Notes under the pieces: model-generated
Database searches by the model: none
Seen by the model: only the letters and a program-made list of their open reading frames with translations
What the model was told of the DNA's origin: nothing
Source: MWBF01 sp964614645
Lineage (GTDB): Bacteria > Chloroflexota > Anaerolineae > CG2-30-64-16
DNA: 36,660 nucleotides
Reading direction: 5' to 3'
NCBI GenBank assembly: GCA_964614645.1
Contig: CAZTMA010000042.1
Coordinates: 1-36,660, forward strand
Shown here: in pieces, positions 15,990-25,157 of the stretch
Numbering within the stretch: position 1 is the first letter of the stretch
How the letters are laid out: each line of letters starts with the position of its first letter
Translations under genes and position numbers: made by a program

Positions 15990-18905
15990 TTACGCCAGCT
16001 CCATCTGCGCGTTCAGCGCAGTCTCGGTCCTGCGGGCCTTCGCGCGCAGATAGATCTTGAACAATTCAGCCGCAATGGAGTCGAGCATCGCGAACGGAAT
16101 GATCCAGAGCCAATCCGTCAGGCGCAGAGGCACCGTATCGAAGATTGGGTTCAGGAACGGCACGTAGATGGTCGCCATCACCAGGATGAAGGAGAAGGCC
16201 ACCGCATAGACCATCCACTTGTTCGTGAACAGGCCGATCTTGAACACCGATATGCGTTCCGAGCGTACTACGAAGGCCCGCAGCAGCTCGGACGTCACCA
16301 ACGTCGCAAACGCCACCGTTTCCCACTTCGGCAGATTCGGATCGTTGGGGTCTGCATTCGGATGCGCGCCGGCGAACAGGAACGCTCCCAGGACCGCGAT
16401 GGTCATCACCACTGCTTGCACCGCGATGCTGATCATCATGTCCCGGTTGATGATGGGCTCCCTGACCGGACGCGGCGGCCGGTCCATCATGTCAGGCTCA
16501 CCCGGTTCCATGCCCAAGGCGAGAGCCGGTGCGCCGTCGGAGACCAGGTTGAGGAAGAGCAACTGGATGGGCGACAGTGGTGAAGGCAGCCCCGCAAGCA
16601 TAGCCAGGAAGATGATGAGGATCTCGCCGACGTTACATGAAATGAGGAAGAAGACGAATTTGCGGATGTTGGAGTAAATGATGCGACCTTCTTCAATGGC
16701 CGAGACGATGCTGGCGAAGTTGTCATCGGTCAGCACCATGTCGGCGGTCTGCTTGGTCACGTCGGTGCCGGTGATGCCCATGGCAACGCCGATGTTGGCG
16801 CGCTTGAGGGCCGGGGCGTCGTTCACGCCGTCGCCCGTCATCGCGACGACCTGGTGGCGGCGCTTGAGAGCATCGACGATGCGCATCTTGTGCTCCGGTG
16901 AGCTGCGTGCGCAGGTGTTGAGGTGCAGCACCATGCTGTCCAACTCGTCGTCGGTCATCGCATTGATGTCCGCACCGGTGACAACTGCGCCGCCCTCGGT
17001 GAGCATGCCGATCTCGCCGGCGATGGCCGCGGCGGTGTCTTTGTAATCGCCGGTAATCATGATGGTGCGCAGGCCGGCCTTCTTAGCAATGTCCACCGCG
17101 ACTTTTACCTCGGGCCTGGCCGGGTCGATCATGCCCTGCAGGCCGAGGAAAGTCATGTGGCGCTCCAGGGCTTCGGGCTTGGGCTCCTCGGGCACTTCTG
17201 CCAGCGTCTTGAACGCGCCGCCCAGCACGCGCAGCGCGGAGGTCGCCATGGCCTTGTTGGCAGTCAGGATCTCCTCGCGCAGCTCCGGCGTGAGCGGCAC
17301 AATCTTGTTGTGCAATACAACGTCGTCGCAGTAGCTGAGGATCAGGTCAGGCCCGCCTTTGATGAAGGCCACATAGGGATGGGATTCCGTGGGCGCCGTG
17401 CCGTTCTTGAGACTGTGGATGCGTGGCCCCAGGTCGCCGGCCTCATGGATGGTGGTCATCATCTTGCGGTCGGAATCGAAGGGAATCTCGGCCACGCGCG
17501 GGTAGCAGCGCGCTGCCTCGGCGCGGTCCAGGCCCGCCTTCGCCGCCGCCACCACCATTGCGCCTTCGGTCGGGTCGCCGATCATGCGCCAGGATGGCTG
17601 GCCATCGCCGTTTTCACCTGCCGTCCGTTCCAGCTTCGCATCGTTACACAACATCATGCCATGCAGGAGCAGGGCCGTGCCCGGGTCAGCCACCGGGGAA
17701 AATGGGGTCTCGTCGCGGGAGAACCGGCCCTCAGGGTTATACCCTTCGCCGGTCACTGCGAATTCGTGCCCGCCGGCCCAGCCGCGTGTCACGGTCATCT
17801 GGTTCTGGGTCAGGGTGCCGGTCTTGTCAGAGCAGATCGTGGTGCAGGAGCCCAGGGTTTCCACAGCGGGCAGCTTGCGAATCAGGGCGTTCCGGGCAAC
17901 CATGCGCTGCATGCCCAGGGCGAGACAGACAGTGACCACCGCAGACAGACCCTCGGGCACGGCGGCAATCGCCAGGCTGACGGCGGTCATCATCAGCTCG
18001 ATAACCTCGTGACCGTGCGCGGCCCAGTAGGGGGCGAGCCCCTGCGTGAAGGCCATGGCCGGATCGGTATCCCGGATGACGCCGAAGAGGAAGATGAAGG
18101 CACAGACGCTCAGCGCCACGATGCCCAGCGTTTTGCCGAGCTCATCGAGCTTGATCTGGAGCGGCGTCTGCTCGTCTTCGTACTCCTGGAGCATCTCGGC
18201 AATCTGGCCGAGCTGCGTGTCCATGCCCGTCTGGGTGACGATGCCGGCCCCACGGCCGTAGGTCACCAGCATGGACATGAAAGCCGTGTTGTCGCGGTCT
18301 CCGACCGGTGCGTCCGGCTCCAGGACAACCTTCGCGTTCTTGTCCACCGGGACCGATTCGCCCGTCAGCGAGGCTTCCTCCGATTTCATGTTGACGGCTT
18401 CGACGAGGCGGATATCCGCCGGCAGGTAGTTGCCGGCCTCCACGAGCACCAGGTCGCCAACGACCAGCTCGCGCGCGGGGATGGTCAGGTCCTGGCCGTC
18501 ACGGATGACGCGGGCGTTGGGCGCAGACATCTTTTTCAAGGCGGCCAGCGATGCTTCCGCCTTGGACTCCTGGACCATTCCGAGGGCCGTATTGAGCACG
18601 ATGATCGCGAGGATCGCGACGACATCGACCAGCTCAGTTGCGTCGCCGGTGTTCAGGAATTCGGGGATGCCGATCGCAAGCGAAATGCCCATGGCCGCAA
18701 TCAGGATCCAAATCAGGAAGTTGTTGAGCTGATCCCACAGCCGGCTGAGAAAGCCGGGTCGCGGCTTCTCTTTCAGCTCGTTGGGGCCGTACTTCGCGAG
18801 CCGGGCGCGGGCCTCCGAGCTGGTCAAACCGTTCTTCAGATCGGTGCCTAGCTCATGGATGGTCTGCTCGATCGACCAGGCATGAGCGTCAATCTTCTCG
18901 GCCAT
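15990..18905 (-). CDS. P-type (P2A-like) calcium-transporting ATPase
   Basis: A membrane cation pump of 971 residues. An N-terminal cation-ATPase domain is followed by the actuator motif TGES (181-184), the phosphorylation site CSDKTGTLT with Asp360, KGGPD in the nucleotide domain, the hinge TGDGVNDAP and about ten membrane helices. Residues that bind calcium in SERCA have counterparts: the Glu in M4 VPEGL (318), N and E in M5 CNVGE, N and D in M6 NLVSDG (Thr of SERCA replaced by Ser), and the Glu in M8 TSELL. This supports Ca2+ export; Mn2+ is possible. ATG 18905 follows GGGAGGAG. A pump in the middle of a sugar-metabolism run has no obvious pathway role. Confidence 0.92.
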   Translation of the reverse strand: MAEKIDAHAWSIEQTIHELGTDLKNGLTSSEARARLAKYGPNELKEKPRPGFLSRLWDQLNNFLIWILIAAMGISLAIGIPEFLNTGDATELVDVVAILAIIVLNTALGMVQESKAEASLAALKKMSAPNARVIRDGQDLTIPARELVVGDLVLVEAGNYLPADIRLVEAVNMKSEEASLTGESVPVDKNAKVVLEPDAPVGDRDNTAFMSMLVTYGRGAGIVTQTGMDTQLGQIAEMLQEYEDEQTPLQIKLDELGKTLGIVALSVCAFIFLFGVIRDTDPAMAFTQGLAPYWAAHGHEVIELMMTAVSLAIAAVPEGLSAVVTVCLALGMQRMVARNALIRKLPAVETLGSCTTICSDKTGTLTQNQMTVTRGWAGGHEFAVTGEGYNPEGRFSRDETPFSPVADPGTALLLHGMMLCNDAKLERTAGENGDGQPSWRMIGDPTEGAMVVAAAKAGLDRAEAARCYPRVAEIPFDSDRKMMTTIHEAGDLGPRIHSLKNGTAPTESHPYVAFIKGGPDLILSYCDDVVLHNKIVPLTPELREEILTANKAMATSALRVLGGAFKTLAEVPEEPKPEALERHMTFLGLQGMIDPARPEVKVAVDIAKKAGLRTIMITGDYKDTAAAIAGEIGMLTEGGAVVTGADINAMTDDELDSMVLHLNTCARSSPEHKMRIVDALKRRHQVVAMTGDGVNDAPALKRANIGVAMGITGTDVTKQTADMVLTDDNFASIVSAIEEGRIIYSNIRKFVFFLISCNVGEILIIFLAMLAGLPSPLSPIQLLFLNLVSDGAPALALGMEPGEPDMMDRPPRPVREPIINRDMMISIAVQAVVMTIAVLGAFLFAGAHPNADPNDPNLPKWETVAFATLVTSELLRAFVVRSERISVFKIGLFTNKWMVYAVAFSFILVMATIYVPFLNPIFDTVPLRLTDWLWIIPFAMLDSIAAELFKIYLRAKARRTETALNAQMELA

Positions 18906-18970
18906 GACTCCTCCCTACTTCGGGCGCTACGGCGCCTACTACGAACAGAATAGTGCATCTGCGCCCGCAG

Positions 18971-19894
18971 CTACAGTGCCTTCTTCACCGCATGGCCGCC
19001 GAACTGCGCGCGCATCGCAGCCAGGAGCTTGTGCTGGTAGGCCTCTTCGGTCCGGGATTCGAAGCGCTGCTGCAGAGAGAGGGTGATGACGGGTGCGGAG
19101 ACGTCGAGGTCTACTGCCTCGAACACGGTCCAGCGGCCCTCGCCCGAATCCGGCACCCACGCCTTGATGCCGTTCAGTTCCACATCCTCAGCCAGCGCGT
19201 TGGCAATCAGGTCGAGCAGCCACGAGCGGACGACGCTGCCGTAGCGCCAGATTTCCGAGATTTGCTTCAGGTCGAGGTTAGTCGCCTCCCCACCGAAGTC
19301 CTTCTTCGCCTTCATGATTTCGAAGCCTTCGGCGTAGGCCTGCATCATCCCGTATTCGATGCCGTTGTGAATCATCTTCACGAAGTGACCCGCACCGGCC
19401 GGTCCCGTGCGCCCCCAGCCGAGGTCCGGGCCGGGAGCGAGGGTCTCGAAGATGGGCCGCAAGCACTCGACGGCTTCTTCCTCGCCGCCGATCATCATGC
19501 TGTAACCCTCGGTGATACCCCAGATGCCGCCGCTGGTGCCAACGTCCACGAAGCGGAGTCCACGCTCCTTTAGTTCGGTGGCGTGGCGGATGGAGTCTTT
19601 GTAGTTGCTGTTGCCGCCGTCGATGATAATATCGCCGGCGGAGAAGCGGTCCGCCAGAGCGTGGATGGTGCTTTCGGTCGCCTTGCCTGACGGCACCATG
19701 ACCCAGGCCGCGCGGGGCTGGGGCAGCTTCGCCACAACCTCATCGAGGGTGCGCGCACCTTCTGCTCCGGCCGCTTCGGCAGCCAGAATGGCGCTCTCGT
19801 TGAGATCATAGGCGACGACCTGGTGACCTCCCTTCAGCAGGCGCTGCGTCATGTTCGCGCCCATTTTGCCCAAACCGATCATGGCGATCTTCAT
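18971..19894 (-). CDS. gnd: 6-phosphogluconate dehydrogenase, decarboxylating (short form)
   Basis: Oxidatively decarboxylates 6-phosphogluconate to ribulose 5-phosphate. The 307-residue length marks the short GntZ/YqeC class, not the 470-residue NADP form; this class is often NAD-dependent. The Rossmann motif GLGKMGANM is at 7-15, the substrate motif DGGNS near 93, and the catalytic Lys/Asn region is AGHFVKMIHNGIEYG. ATG 19894 follows AAAGG. No zwf is seen in the window, so the substrate probably comes from gluconate through the GntK encoded upstream. rpiA precedes it by 92 bp. Confidence 0.94.
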   Translation of the reverse strand: MKIAMIGLGKMGANMTQRLLKGGHQVVAYDLNESAILAAEAAGAEGARTLDEVVAKLPQPRAAWVMVPSGKATESTIHALADRFSAGDIIIDGGNSNYKDSIRHATELKERGLRFVDVGTSGGIWGITEGYSMMIGGEEEAVECLRPIFETLAPGPDLGWGRTGPAGAGHFVKMIHNGIEYGMMQAYAEGFEIMKAKKDFGGEATNLDLKQISEIWRYGSVVRSWLLDLIANALAEDVELNGIKAWVPDSGEGRWTVFEAVDLDVSAPVITLSLQQRFESRTEEAYQHKLLAAMRAQFGGHAVKKAL

Positions 19895-19986
19895 GGCCTG
19901 AGGTCCTTTCGTACTTGTGGAACCTATAAGATATTGCCCTGTCGCCCTGGCGGGTATGCTGTACCAGCGGCTCGCCGGGATAAGTG

Positions 19987-20721
19987 CTACACCGGGCGAG
20001 TCAGGTGCCGGATGCCGGCGGCTCCGGCGACGATCACTTCATCGGCCAGCCCCAGGAACAGGCCATGGCAGACGATGCCTGTGCGCGCATCCAGCCACGC
20101 GGCCAGACGCGCCGGGTCATCAATCGGCCCGAAGGCGCTGTCCAGGATGTAGTTTCCCTGGTCGGTCGCATACGGCCTATCGTTGTCGCCCGGCCGCAGG
20201 TGCACCTGCGCGCCGAGCGATTCCAGATAAGCAGCCTGCGTGCGCCAGCCGAAGGGGATGACCTCGACTGGCACGGCCCAGTGGGTGCCCAGGGCCGGCG
20301 ACAGCTTAGATTCATCCACGATGATGATCTCGCGGCGGGTGGCCTGCGCGACAATCTTTTCACGCAGCAGCGCGCCGCCCCCGCCCTTGATCACATTGAG
20401 TGCCGGGTCAACTTCGTCGGCGCCGTCGAAGGTCAGGTCGATAACGTGGCCATCGTCATCGACCTGCTCGTCTTCCAGCGTCGTCAGCGGAATGCCCAGC
20501 CGCCTGGCCTCGGCCTCGATGACCCGCGAACAGGGAATCCCTTTGATGCCAGTCAGCTCCCCGCGGGAGAGCTTCGCGGCCAGGCCGCGCACCGCCAGCA
20601 GCGCGGTGCTGCCCGCGCCGAGTCCCACGATCATGCCCGACCGGATGTAGGTGAGCACCTGGTCCGCGGCCTGCTGCTTCAAGGATGGCTCTGGGCGAGC
20701 TCTGCTCGCACTGTTGCCCAT
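19987..20721 (-). CDS. rpiA: Ribose-5-phosphate isomerase A
   Basis: Interconverts ribulose 5-phosphate and ribose 5-phosphate. The 244-residue protein has the RpiA landmarks GLGAGSTA near the N-terminus, DGADEVDP and KGGGGALLREKIVA. ATG 20721 is chosen because GGAGAG precedes it inside the end of tal and only 5 bases separate it from the tal stop. A longer open frame to 20784 would overlap tal and is rejected. The first codons contain a palindromic module (20694-20708) related to repeat 3, giving a non-conserved NSASRARPEPS leader. Confidence 0.95.
   Translation of the reverse strand: MGNSASRARPEPSLKQQAADQVLTYIRSGMIVGLGAGSTALLAVRGLAAKLSRGELTGIKGIPCSRVIEAEARRLGIPLTTLEDEQVDDDGHVIDLTFDGADEVDPALNVIKGGGGALLREKIVAQATRREIIIVDESKLSPALGTHWAVPVEVIPFGWRTQAAYLESLGAQVHLRPGDNDRPYATDQGNYILDSAFGPIDDPARLAAWLDARTGIVCHGLFLGLADEVIVAGAAGIRHLTRPV
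20694..20708. repeat. GCGAGC/GCTCGC palindrome within rpiA 5' end
   Basis: GCGAGC, TCT, GCTCGC: a 6-bp stem in the first codons of rpiA. With flanking GG before and AC after, it resembles the right-arm module of repeat 3 (GGGCGAGC...GCTCGC..AC). This would make it a third copy of that module, here in coding sequence. Confidence 0.5.
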
Positions 20722-20726
20722 CGCGT

Positions 20727-21854
20727 TTACTCTCCGACCGCGGCGCGGCGGCTCGTTTCCATGGCCTGGAGCAGCGCGCCCCACGCGCTGGCGAAGGACT
20801 TAACGCCCTCGACCTCCAGCTCGCGCGTGACGTCGGACATGATGATGCCCAGCGCTTCCAGTTGCGCGAAGGTTTGGTATGCCTCCGGCAGGCACTCCTC
20901 GAGGCTGCCGGCGCGCACGACGCCGTGGTCGAGGAACGCGGCCAGCGTCGCCGGCGGGACGGTATTGACCGTGTTCTCGCCAACCAGCTCCTCGATGTAG
21001 ACCACGTCGCGGTAGGCCGGGTTCTTGGTGCCGGTGGAGGCCCAGAGCGGGCGCTGGGCCCGAGCCCCGTGCGCGGCCAGCTTCGCAAAGCGCTCCGAGT
21101 TGAAGATGACCTGGTAGTCGTTGTAGGCCAGGCGGGCGTTTGCGATGGCGGCCTGGCCCAGGACCGCGGCTGCCTTTTCGGCATGCGCCCCACCCCGGTC
21201 AACCATGCCGTTCAGCTGTCCGTCTACCTTCGTGTCCACGCGCGAGACGAAGAAGGAGGCGACCGATGCGATGCCGTCGATCGGCAGCCCTCCCGCCAGC
21301 CGGGCTTCGAGGCCGCTGATGAAGGCATCCATGACGGCCCAGTAACGTTCCCGTGAGAAGATGAGGGTGACATTGACGTTGATGCCCGCGGCGATGGCCT
21401 CTTTGATCGCAGGCAGGCCCTCCAGCGTCGCAGGAATCTTGACCATCAGGTTGGGCCGGTCCACGCGCTTCCAGAGCCGCTTGGCTTCCGACAGCGTGAC
21501 CGAAGTGTCGTTTGCGAGATACGGGTTGACCTCCAGGCTGACGTAGCCGTCCCCGCGGTTGCTTTCCTCATAGAGGGGCCGGAAGAGGTCTGCCGCGGCC
21601 TGGATATCCTCGATCGCCAGGTCCCAGAAGATTTCCTCCGCGGTCTTGCCGGCCTTGGCCAGCGGCACCAGGCCGGAGTTATAGTCGTGCGACTTGGTAA
21701 TCGCGTTCATGAAGATGGTCGGGTTGGACGTGACGCCGCGGATTTCGCCGCGTGCGATCATGCCGGCCAACTCGCCGTTGTTCAGCAGGCGGCGCTCGAT
21801 GTTGTCGTACCAGATAGACTGGCCGGCGGTGTGTAGCTGCTGTGCTGTATTCAT
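20727..21854 (-). CDS. tal: Transaldolase
   Basis: Transfers a dihydroxyacetone unit between sugar phosphates in the non-oxidative pentose phosphate pathway. The 375 residues fit the longer bacterial Tal class. The conserved TSNPTIFMNAI stretch near the N-terminus, NLMVKIPAT with the Schiff-base Lys, and NVTLIFS are present. ATG 21854 is chosen because AGGAG lies 4 bases before it. An upstream in-frame GTG at 21866 overlaps that ribosome site. It ends 5 bases before rpiA, so the two are probably translationally coupled. Confidence 0.95.
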   Translation of the reverse strand: MNTAQQLHTAGQSIWYDNIERRLLNNGELAGMIARGEIRGVTSNPTIFMNAITKSHDYNSGLVPLAKAGKTAEEIFWDLAIEDIQAAADLFRPLYEESNRGDGYVSLEVNPYLANDTSVTLSEAKRLWKRVDRPNLMVKIPATLEGLPAIKEAIAAGINVNVTLIFSRERYWAVMDAFISGLEARLAGGLPIDGIASVASFFVSRVDTKVDGQLNGMVDRGGAHAEKAAAVLGQAAIANARLAYNDYQVIFNSERFAKLAAHGARAQRPLWASTGTKNPAYRDVVYIEELVGENTVNTVPPATLAAFLDHGVVRAGSLEECLPEAYQTFAQLEALGIIMSDVTRELEVEGVKSFASAWGALLQAMETSRRAAVGE

Positions 21855-21868
21855 AATGCTCCTCACAA

Positions 21869-21942
21869 GGGTTGCAGGTTGGAAGGTTGAAGGTTACAGG
21901 TTGCAGCCCGGTAACTTTCAACCTGCAACCTGCTAACTTTCA
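21869..21942. repeat. GGTTGMA inverted repeat 5 (tkt/tal junction)
   Basis: Perfect 12-bp arms GGTTGCAGGTTG (21870-21881) and CAACCTGCAACC (21919-21930). Heptamer-like units continue in the left arm (GGAAGGTTGAAGGTTACA). The tkt TGA (21940-21942) lies at the outer edge. The left arm begins 15 bases before the tal start. Confidence 0.85.
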
Positions 21943-23976
21943 AACAATCAGTTCTTTCGCCATGTTGACGACATTGTCTGCCGTCAAGCCCAGTTCCTTG
22001 AAGACTATGCCCGCGGGCGCGGACGCGCCGTAGCGATCGATGCCGAGGACGCGGCCCTGCGTGCCTACCCAACGGTGCCAGCCCATCGTAATGCCAGCCT
22101 CCACGGCGAGACGTGCAGGTACATCCGGCGGCAGGACCTCATCCCGGTATGCGGCATCCTGTTCGGTGAACAGCTCCCAACTTGGGAACGAGACCAGGCG
22201 CACCGCCATGCCTTGCTCGGCCAGGCGTTGCCCGGCTTCGACAATCAGGCCCACTTCCGAGCCGCTTGCCATCAGGATGACGTCGGGCTTTCCGCCGGGC
22301 TCCGTACCCAGATCGGCCAGTACATACGCGCCCCGCTGCAGAGCCTCGGCCGGCGCATAGACCGTCCGGTCGAGCGTCGGGAGGTTCTGCCGCGTGAGGA
22401 CCAGCGCAGACGGGCGGCGCCGGTTTTCGATGGCGACCTTCCAGGCCTCGCGCACTTCGTTCGCTTCAGCGGGGCGCAGGGTGATGAGCCGTGGGATCGC
22501 ACGCAGCGCCGCCATGTGTTCGATCGGCTGGTGGGTCGGACCGTCCTCGCCCACGCCGACGCTGTCATGGGTAAAGATCGAGATGGTGCCCAGGTGTGAC
22601 AGCGCGGCCACCCGGAGAACCGGCCGCATGTAGTCGGAGAAGACGAAGAAGGTGGAGCCAAACGGGATGACGCCGCCGTGGTAGGCCATGCCATTGACGA
22701 CCGCGCCCATGCCGTGTTCGCGTACGCCGAAATGGATATTGCGGCCCTCGTGGCAGTTATCGTCGCCGCCGTTGGCGGGACCGGCAAAGGCCGGGCTACT
22801 GTTCATCCAGGTGACTGTGGAGGGCGCCAGGTCTGCGGAGCCGCCGATCACATCGGGCAGCTTGTCCGCGATGGCGTTCAGCACCTTGCCGGAGGAAGCC
22901 CGCGAGGCAAGCCCCTTGGCGTCTGCCGGGAAGACAGGCAGGTCGTTCGCCCAGCCCTCCGGCAGTTCACCTGCCAACCGGCGCTCCAGTTCGGCAGCCA
23001 GCGCAGGGTATTCGGCTCGGTAGGCTTCGAACTTCTGTTGCCACGTCTCTTCCGCCGCCGCGCCTTGGGCTACAGCCTGCCGGAAGTATGCCAGCGCCTC
23101 CTCGGGCACGTGGAAGCGCGGCTCCTTGGGCCAGCCGAGGTGGTCCTTCGCCGCATCCAGTTCCTTGTCGCCTGGCGGCTCGCCGTGCGCCTTCGCGGTC
23201 CCCTGGCGATTGGGCATCCCGAAGCCGATGATGTTGTGCACCATGATGATGGACGGCCGCGGGTCCTGTTTGGCTGCCTGGATCGCGGCGTCGATCGCTT
23301 CCACGTCCAGCCCATCCGCGACCTTCTGCACGTGCCAACCGTAGGCCTCGAACCGCTTGCCCCGGTCTTCCGTGAAGGCGATGTCGGTGGAGCCTTCGAT
23401 GGAGATGTGGTTGTCGTCATACAGGTAGATGAGCTTGCCCAACCCCAGGTGACCGGCCAGCGAGGCGGCCTCCGATGCGACCCCTTCCATCAGGTCGCCA
23501 TCGGTTACGATGGCGTAGGTGTAGTGGTCGATCACCTTATGGCCCGGGCGGTTGTAGACCTTCGCGAGGTGCGCTTCGGCGATCGCCATGCCCACGCCGT
23601 TGCTCAGCCCCTGCCCCAGCGGACCGGTTGTGGCATCCACACCCGGCGTCAGGCTGTACTCCGGATGGCCGGGCGTCAGGCTGCCCCACTGGCGGAAGCG
23701 TTTCAGTTCATCCAGCGGCAGGTCGTAGCCTGTCAGATACGCCAGGGCATACAGCAGCATGGAGCCGTGGCCGCCAGACAGGATGAAGCGGTCGCGATTG
23801 GCCCAGCCGGGGTTCTGGGGATTGTGGCGCAAGTGGCGCGTCCAGACGGTGTAGGCCATCGGCGCGGTGCCCATGGGCAGACCCGGGTGGCCCGAATTCG
23901 CCTGCTGTACGCCGTCCGCGGCCAGGAAGCGGATCGTATTGATGCACTGCTGTTCGAGGGTTGAGTTGTCGGGCAT
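21940..23976 (-). CDS. tkt: Transketolase
   Basis: A thiamine-diphosphate enzyme of the pentose phosphate pathway with 678 residues, the usual full length. Motifs in order: SGHPGLPMG and DRFILSGGHGSML near the N-terminus, the TPP-binding motif from GDLMEG to DDNHIS, IGFGMPN, and in the pyrimidine domain GVREHGMGAVVNGM and THDSVGVGEDGPTHQP. ATG 23976 follows AGGAG. With tal and rpiA it converts pentose phosphates to fructose 6-phosphate. Ribulose-5-phosphate 3-epimerase (rpe), also needed, is not in the window. Confidence 0.97.
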   Translation of the reverse strand: MPDNSTLEQQCINTIRFLAADGVQQANSGHPGLPMGTAPMAYTVWTRHLRHNPQNPGWANRDRFILSGGHGSMLLYALAYLTGYDLPLDELKRFRQWGSLTPGHPEYSLTPGVDATTGPLGQGLSNGVGMAIAEAHLAKVYNRPGHKVIDHYTYAIVTDGDLMEGVASEAASLAGHLGLGKLIYLYDDNHISIEGSTDIAFTEDRGKRFEAYGWHVQKVADGLDVEAIDAAIQAAKQDPRPSIIMVHNIIGFGMPNRQGTAKAHGEPPGDKELDAAKDHLGWPKEPRFHVPEEALAYFRQAVAQGAAAEETWQQKFEAYRAEYPALAAELERRLAGELPEGWANDLPVFPADAKGLASRASSGKVLNAIADKLPDVIGGSADLAPSTVTWMNSSPAFAGPANGGDDNCHEGRNIHFGVREHGMGAVVNGMAYHGGVIPFGSTFFVFSDYMRPVLRVAALSHLGTISIFTHDSVGVGEDGPTHQPIEHMAALRAIPRLITLRPAEANEVREAWKVAIENRRRPSALVLTRQNLPTLDRTVYAPAEALQRGAYVLADLGTEPGGKPDVILMASGSEVGLIVEAGQRLAEQGMAVRLVSFPSWELFTEQDAAYRDEVLPPDVPARLAVEAGITMGWHRWVGTQGRVLGIDRYGASAPAGIVFKELGLTADNVVNMAKELIV

Positions 23977-23990
23977 GTAGGACTCCTGAT

Positions 23991-24056
23991 AGTTGCAAGT
24001 TCAGAAGTTGCAGGTTGCAGGTCATCGTCCGCTGGTTTGTTACCTGCAACCTTCAA
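23991..24056. repeat. GGTTGMA inverted repeat 6 (PfkB kinase/tkt junction)
   Basis: Perfect 10-bp arms GGTTGCAGGT (24013-24022) and ACCTGCAACC (24042-24051), with extra AGTTGCAAGTT units on the left. It starts 14 bases before the tkt start and ends 3 bases from the kinase stop codon. Confidence 0.8.
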
Positions 24057-24059
24057 GCC

Positions 24060-25157
24060 TTAACGCTGAATTCGTGCCGACCCGCCCTTCGCGAACGCCT
24101 TGACCTGGTCCACGGTGGCCATCGTCGTGTCGCCGGGGAAAGTTGTGAGAAGCGCGCCGTGTGCCCAGCCGAGATTGACGGCTTCCTGCTCGGATGCGCC
24201 GGACAGCAGCCCGTAGAAGAACCCGGCCGCATACCCGTCGCCGCCGCCGACGCGGTCCAGCACGTCCAGCTCGCACGTGGGCGACTGGTAAGTCTTGCCG
24301 TCGATCCAGGCCACCGCACCCCAACTGTGCCGGTTGGTCGAGTGCACCTCGCGCAGCGTGGTCGCTACGATCTTGACGTTCGGGTACAGGGCGGTCACTT
24401 TGTCGATCATATCGAAGAAGACGCTCGGGTCGAGCTTCGACCGGACTCCCGCAGGAGCACCCGCCACCTCCGGTCCCGGGATGCCGAGGCCCATCTGGAG
24501 GTCCTCTTCGTTGCCGACGATGACATCGACGTTTTCCACGATGCCCTTGAGCACCTTCAACGCCACCGCGTGGCCGCCCCACATGTTCCAGAGCTTCGCG
24601 CGATAGTTAAGGTCGATGGAGGTCACTGCGCCGGCAGCCTTTGCGGCCTTCATGCCCTCGATGATTAGCTCGCCCGTCGTCTCGGAGAGTGCGGCAAAGA
24701 TGCCGCCGCTGTGGAACCAGCGTACGCCGCCAGCAAAAATCTGTCCCCAGTCGATATCGCCCGGCTTGAGCTGCGCGGCGGCCTCGTTGCTCCGATTATA
24801 GAAGACGACCGGTGCGCGCACGCCCTGGCCCCGGTCGCTGTAGACCGTCGCCATGTTTGGCCCGGTGACGCCGTTGTGCTCGAAGTGCCGGTAGAACGGG
24901 GTGACGCCCATCGCGCGCACGCGCTCGGCAATCAGCGCGCCGATCGGATAATCCACCATGGCCGTTACAATCCCCGTCTTCAGGTTGAAGCAGTCAGACA
25001 GGTTCGCGGCCACGTTGAATTCACCGCCGCTGACATGGATGTCGCAGTGGGTGGCCTTCCGGAACGGAATGATGCCAGGGTCCAGCCGGTGCACGAGCGC
25101 GCCCAGCGACACGAGGTCCAGCGCGCCATCCGGTTTGATGTTCAATCCGTATTTCAT
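24060..25157 (-). CDS. PfkB-family sugar kinase, 2-keto-3-deoxygluconate kinase-like
   Basis: A ribokinase-family kinase of 365 residues. The glycine pair and N in GGEFNVAANL (44-53), the SIDLNYRAKLW stretch (180-190) typical of KDG kinases, and the anion-hole/catalytic motif DRVGGGDGYAAG with base Asp307 are visible. KDG kinase would phosphorylate 2-keto-3-deoxygluconate, but no mannonate dehydratase or KDPG aldolase lies in the window, so another sugar acid is possible. ATG 25157 directly follows the TAG of the LarA homologue (TAGATG) and its ribosome site GAGGGGG is inside that gene. This implies tight translational coupling. Confidence 0.82.
   Translation of the reverse strand: MKYGLNIKPDGALDLVSLGALVHRLDPGIIPFRKATHCDIHVSGGEFNVAANLSDCFNLKTGIVTAMVDYPIGALIAERVRAMGVTPFYRHFEHNGVTGPNMATVYSDRGQGVRAPVVFYNRSNEAAAQLKPGDIDWGQIFAGGVRWFHSGGIFAALSETTGELIIEGMKAAKAAGAVTSIDLNYRAKLWNMWGGHAVALKVLKGIVENVDVIVGNEEDLQMGLGIPGPEVAGAPAGVRSKLDPSVFFDMIDKVTALYPNVKIVATTLREVHSTNRHSWGAVAWIDGKTYQSPTCELDVLDRVGGGDGYAAGFFYGLLSGASEQEAVNLGWAHGALLTTFPGDTTMATVDQVKAFAKGGSARIQR

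Noticed and set aside
16923..18851. 642-codon plus-strand open frame
   Set aside because: Antisense to the P-type ATPase, His/Arg/Gly-rich, with no recognisable motif.
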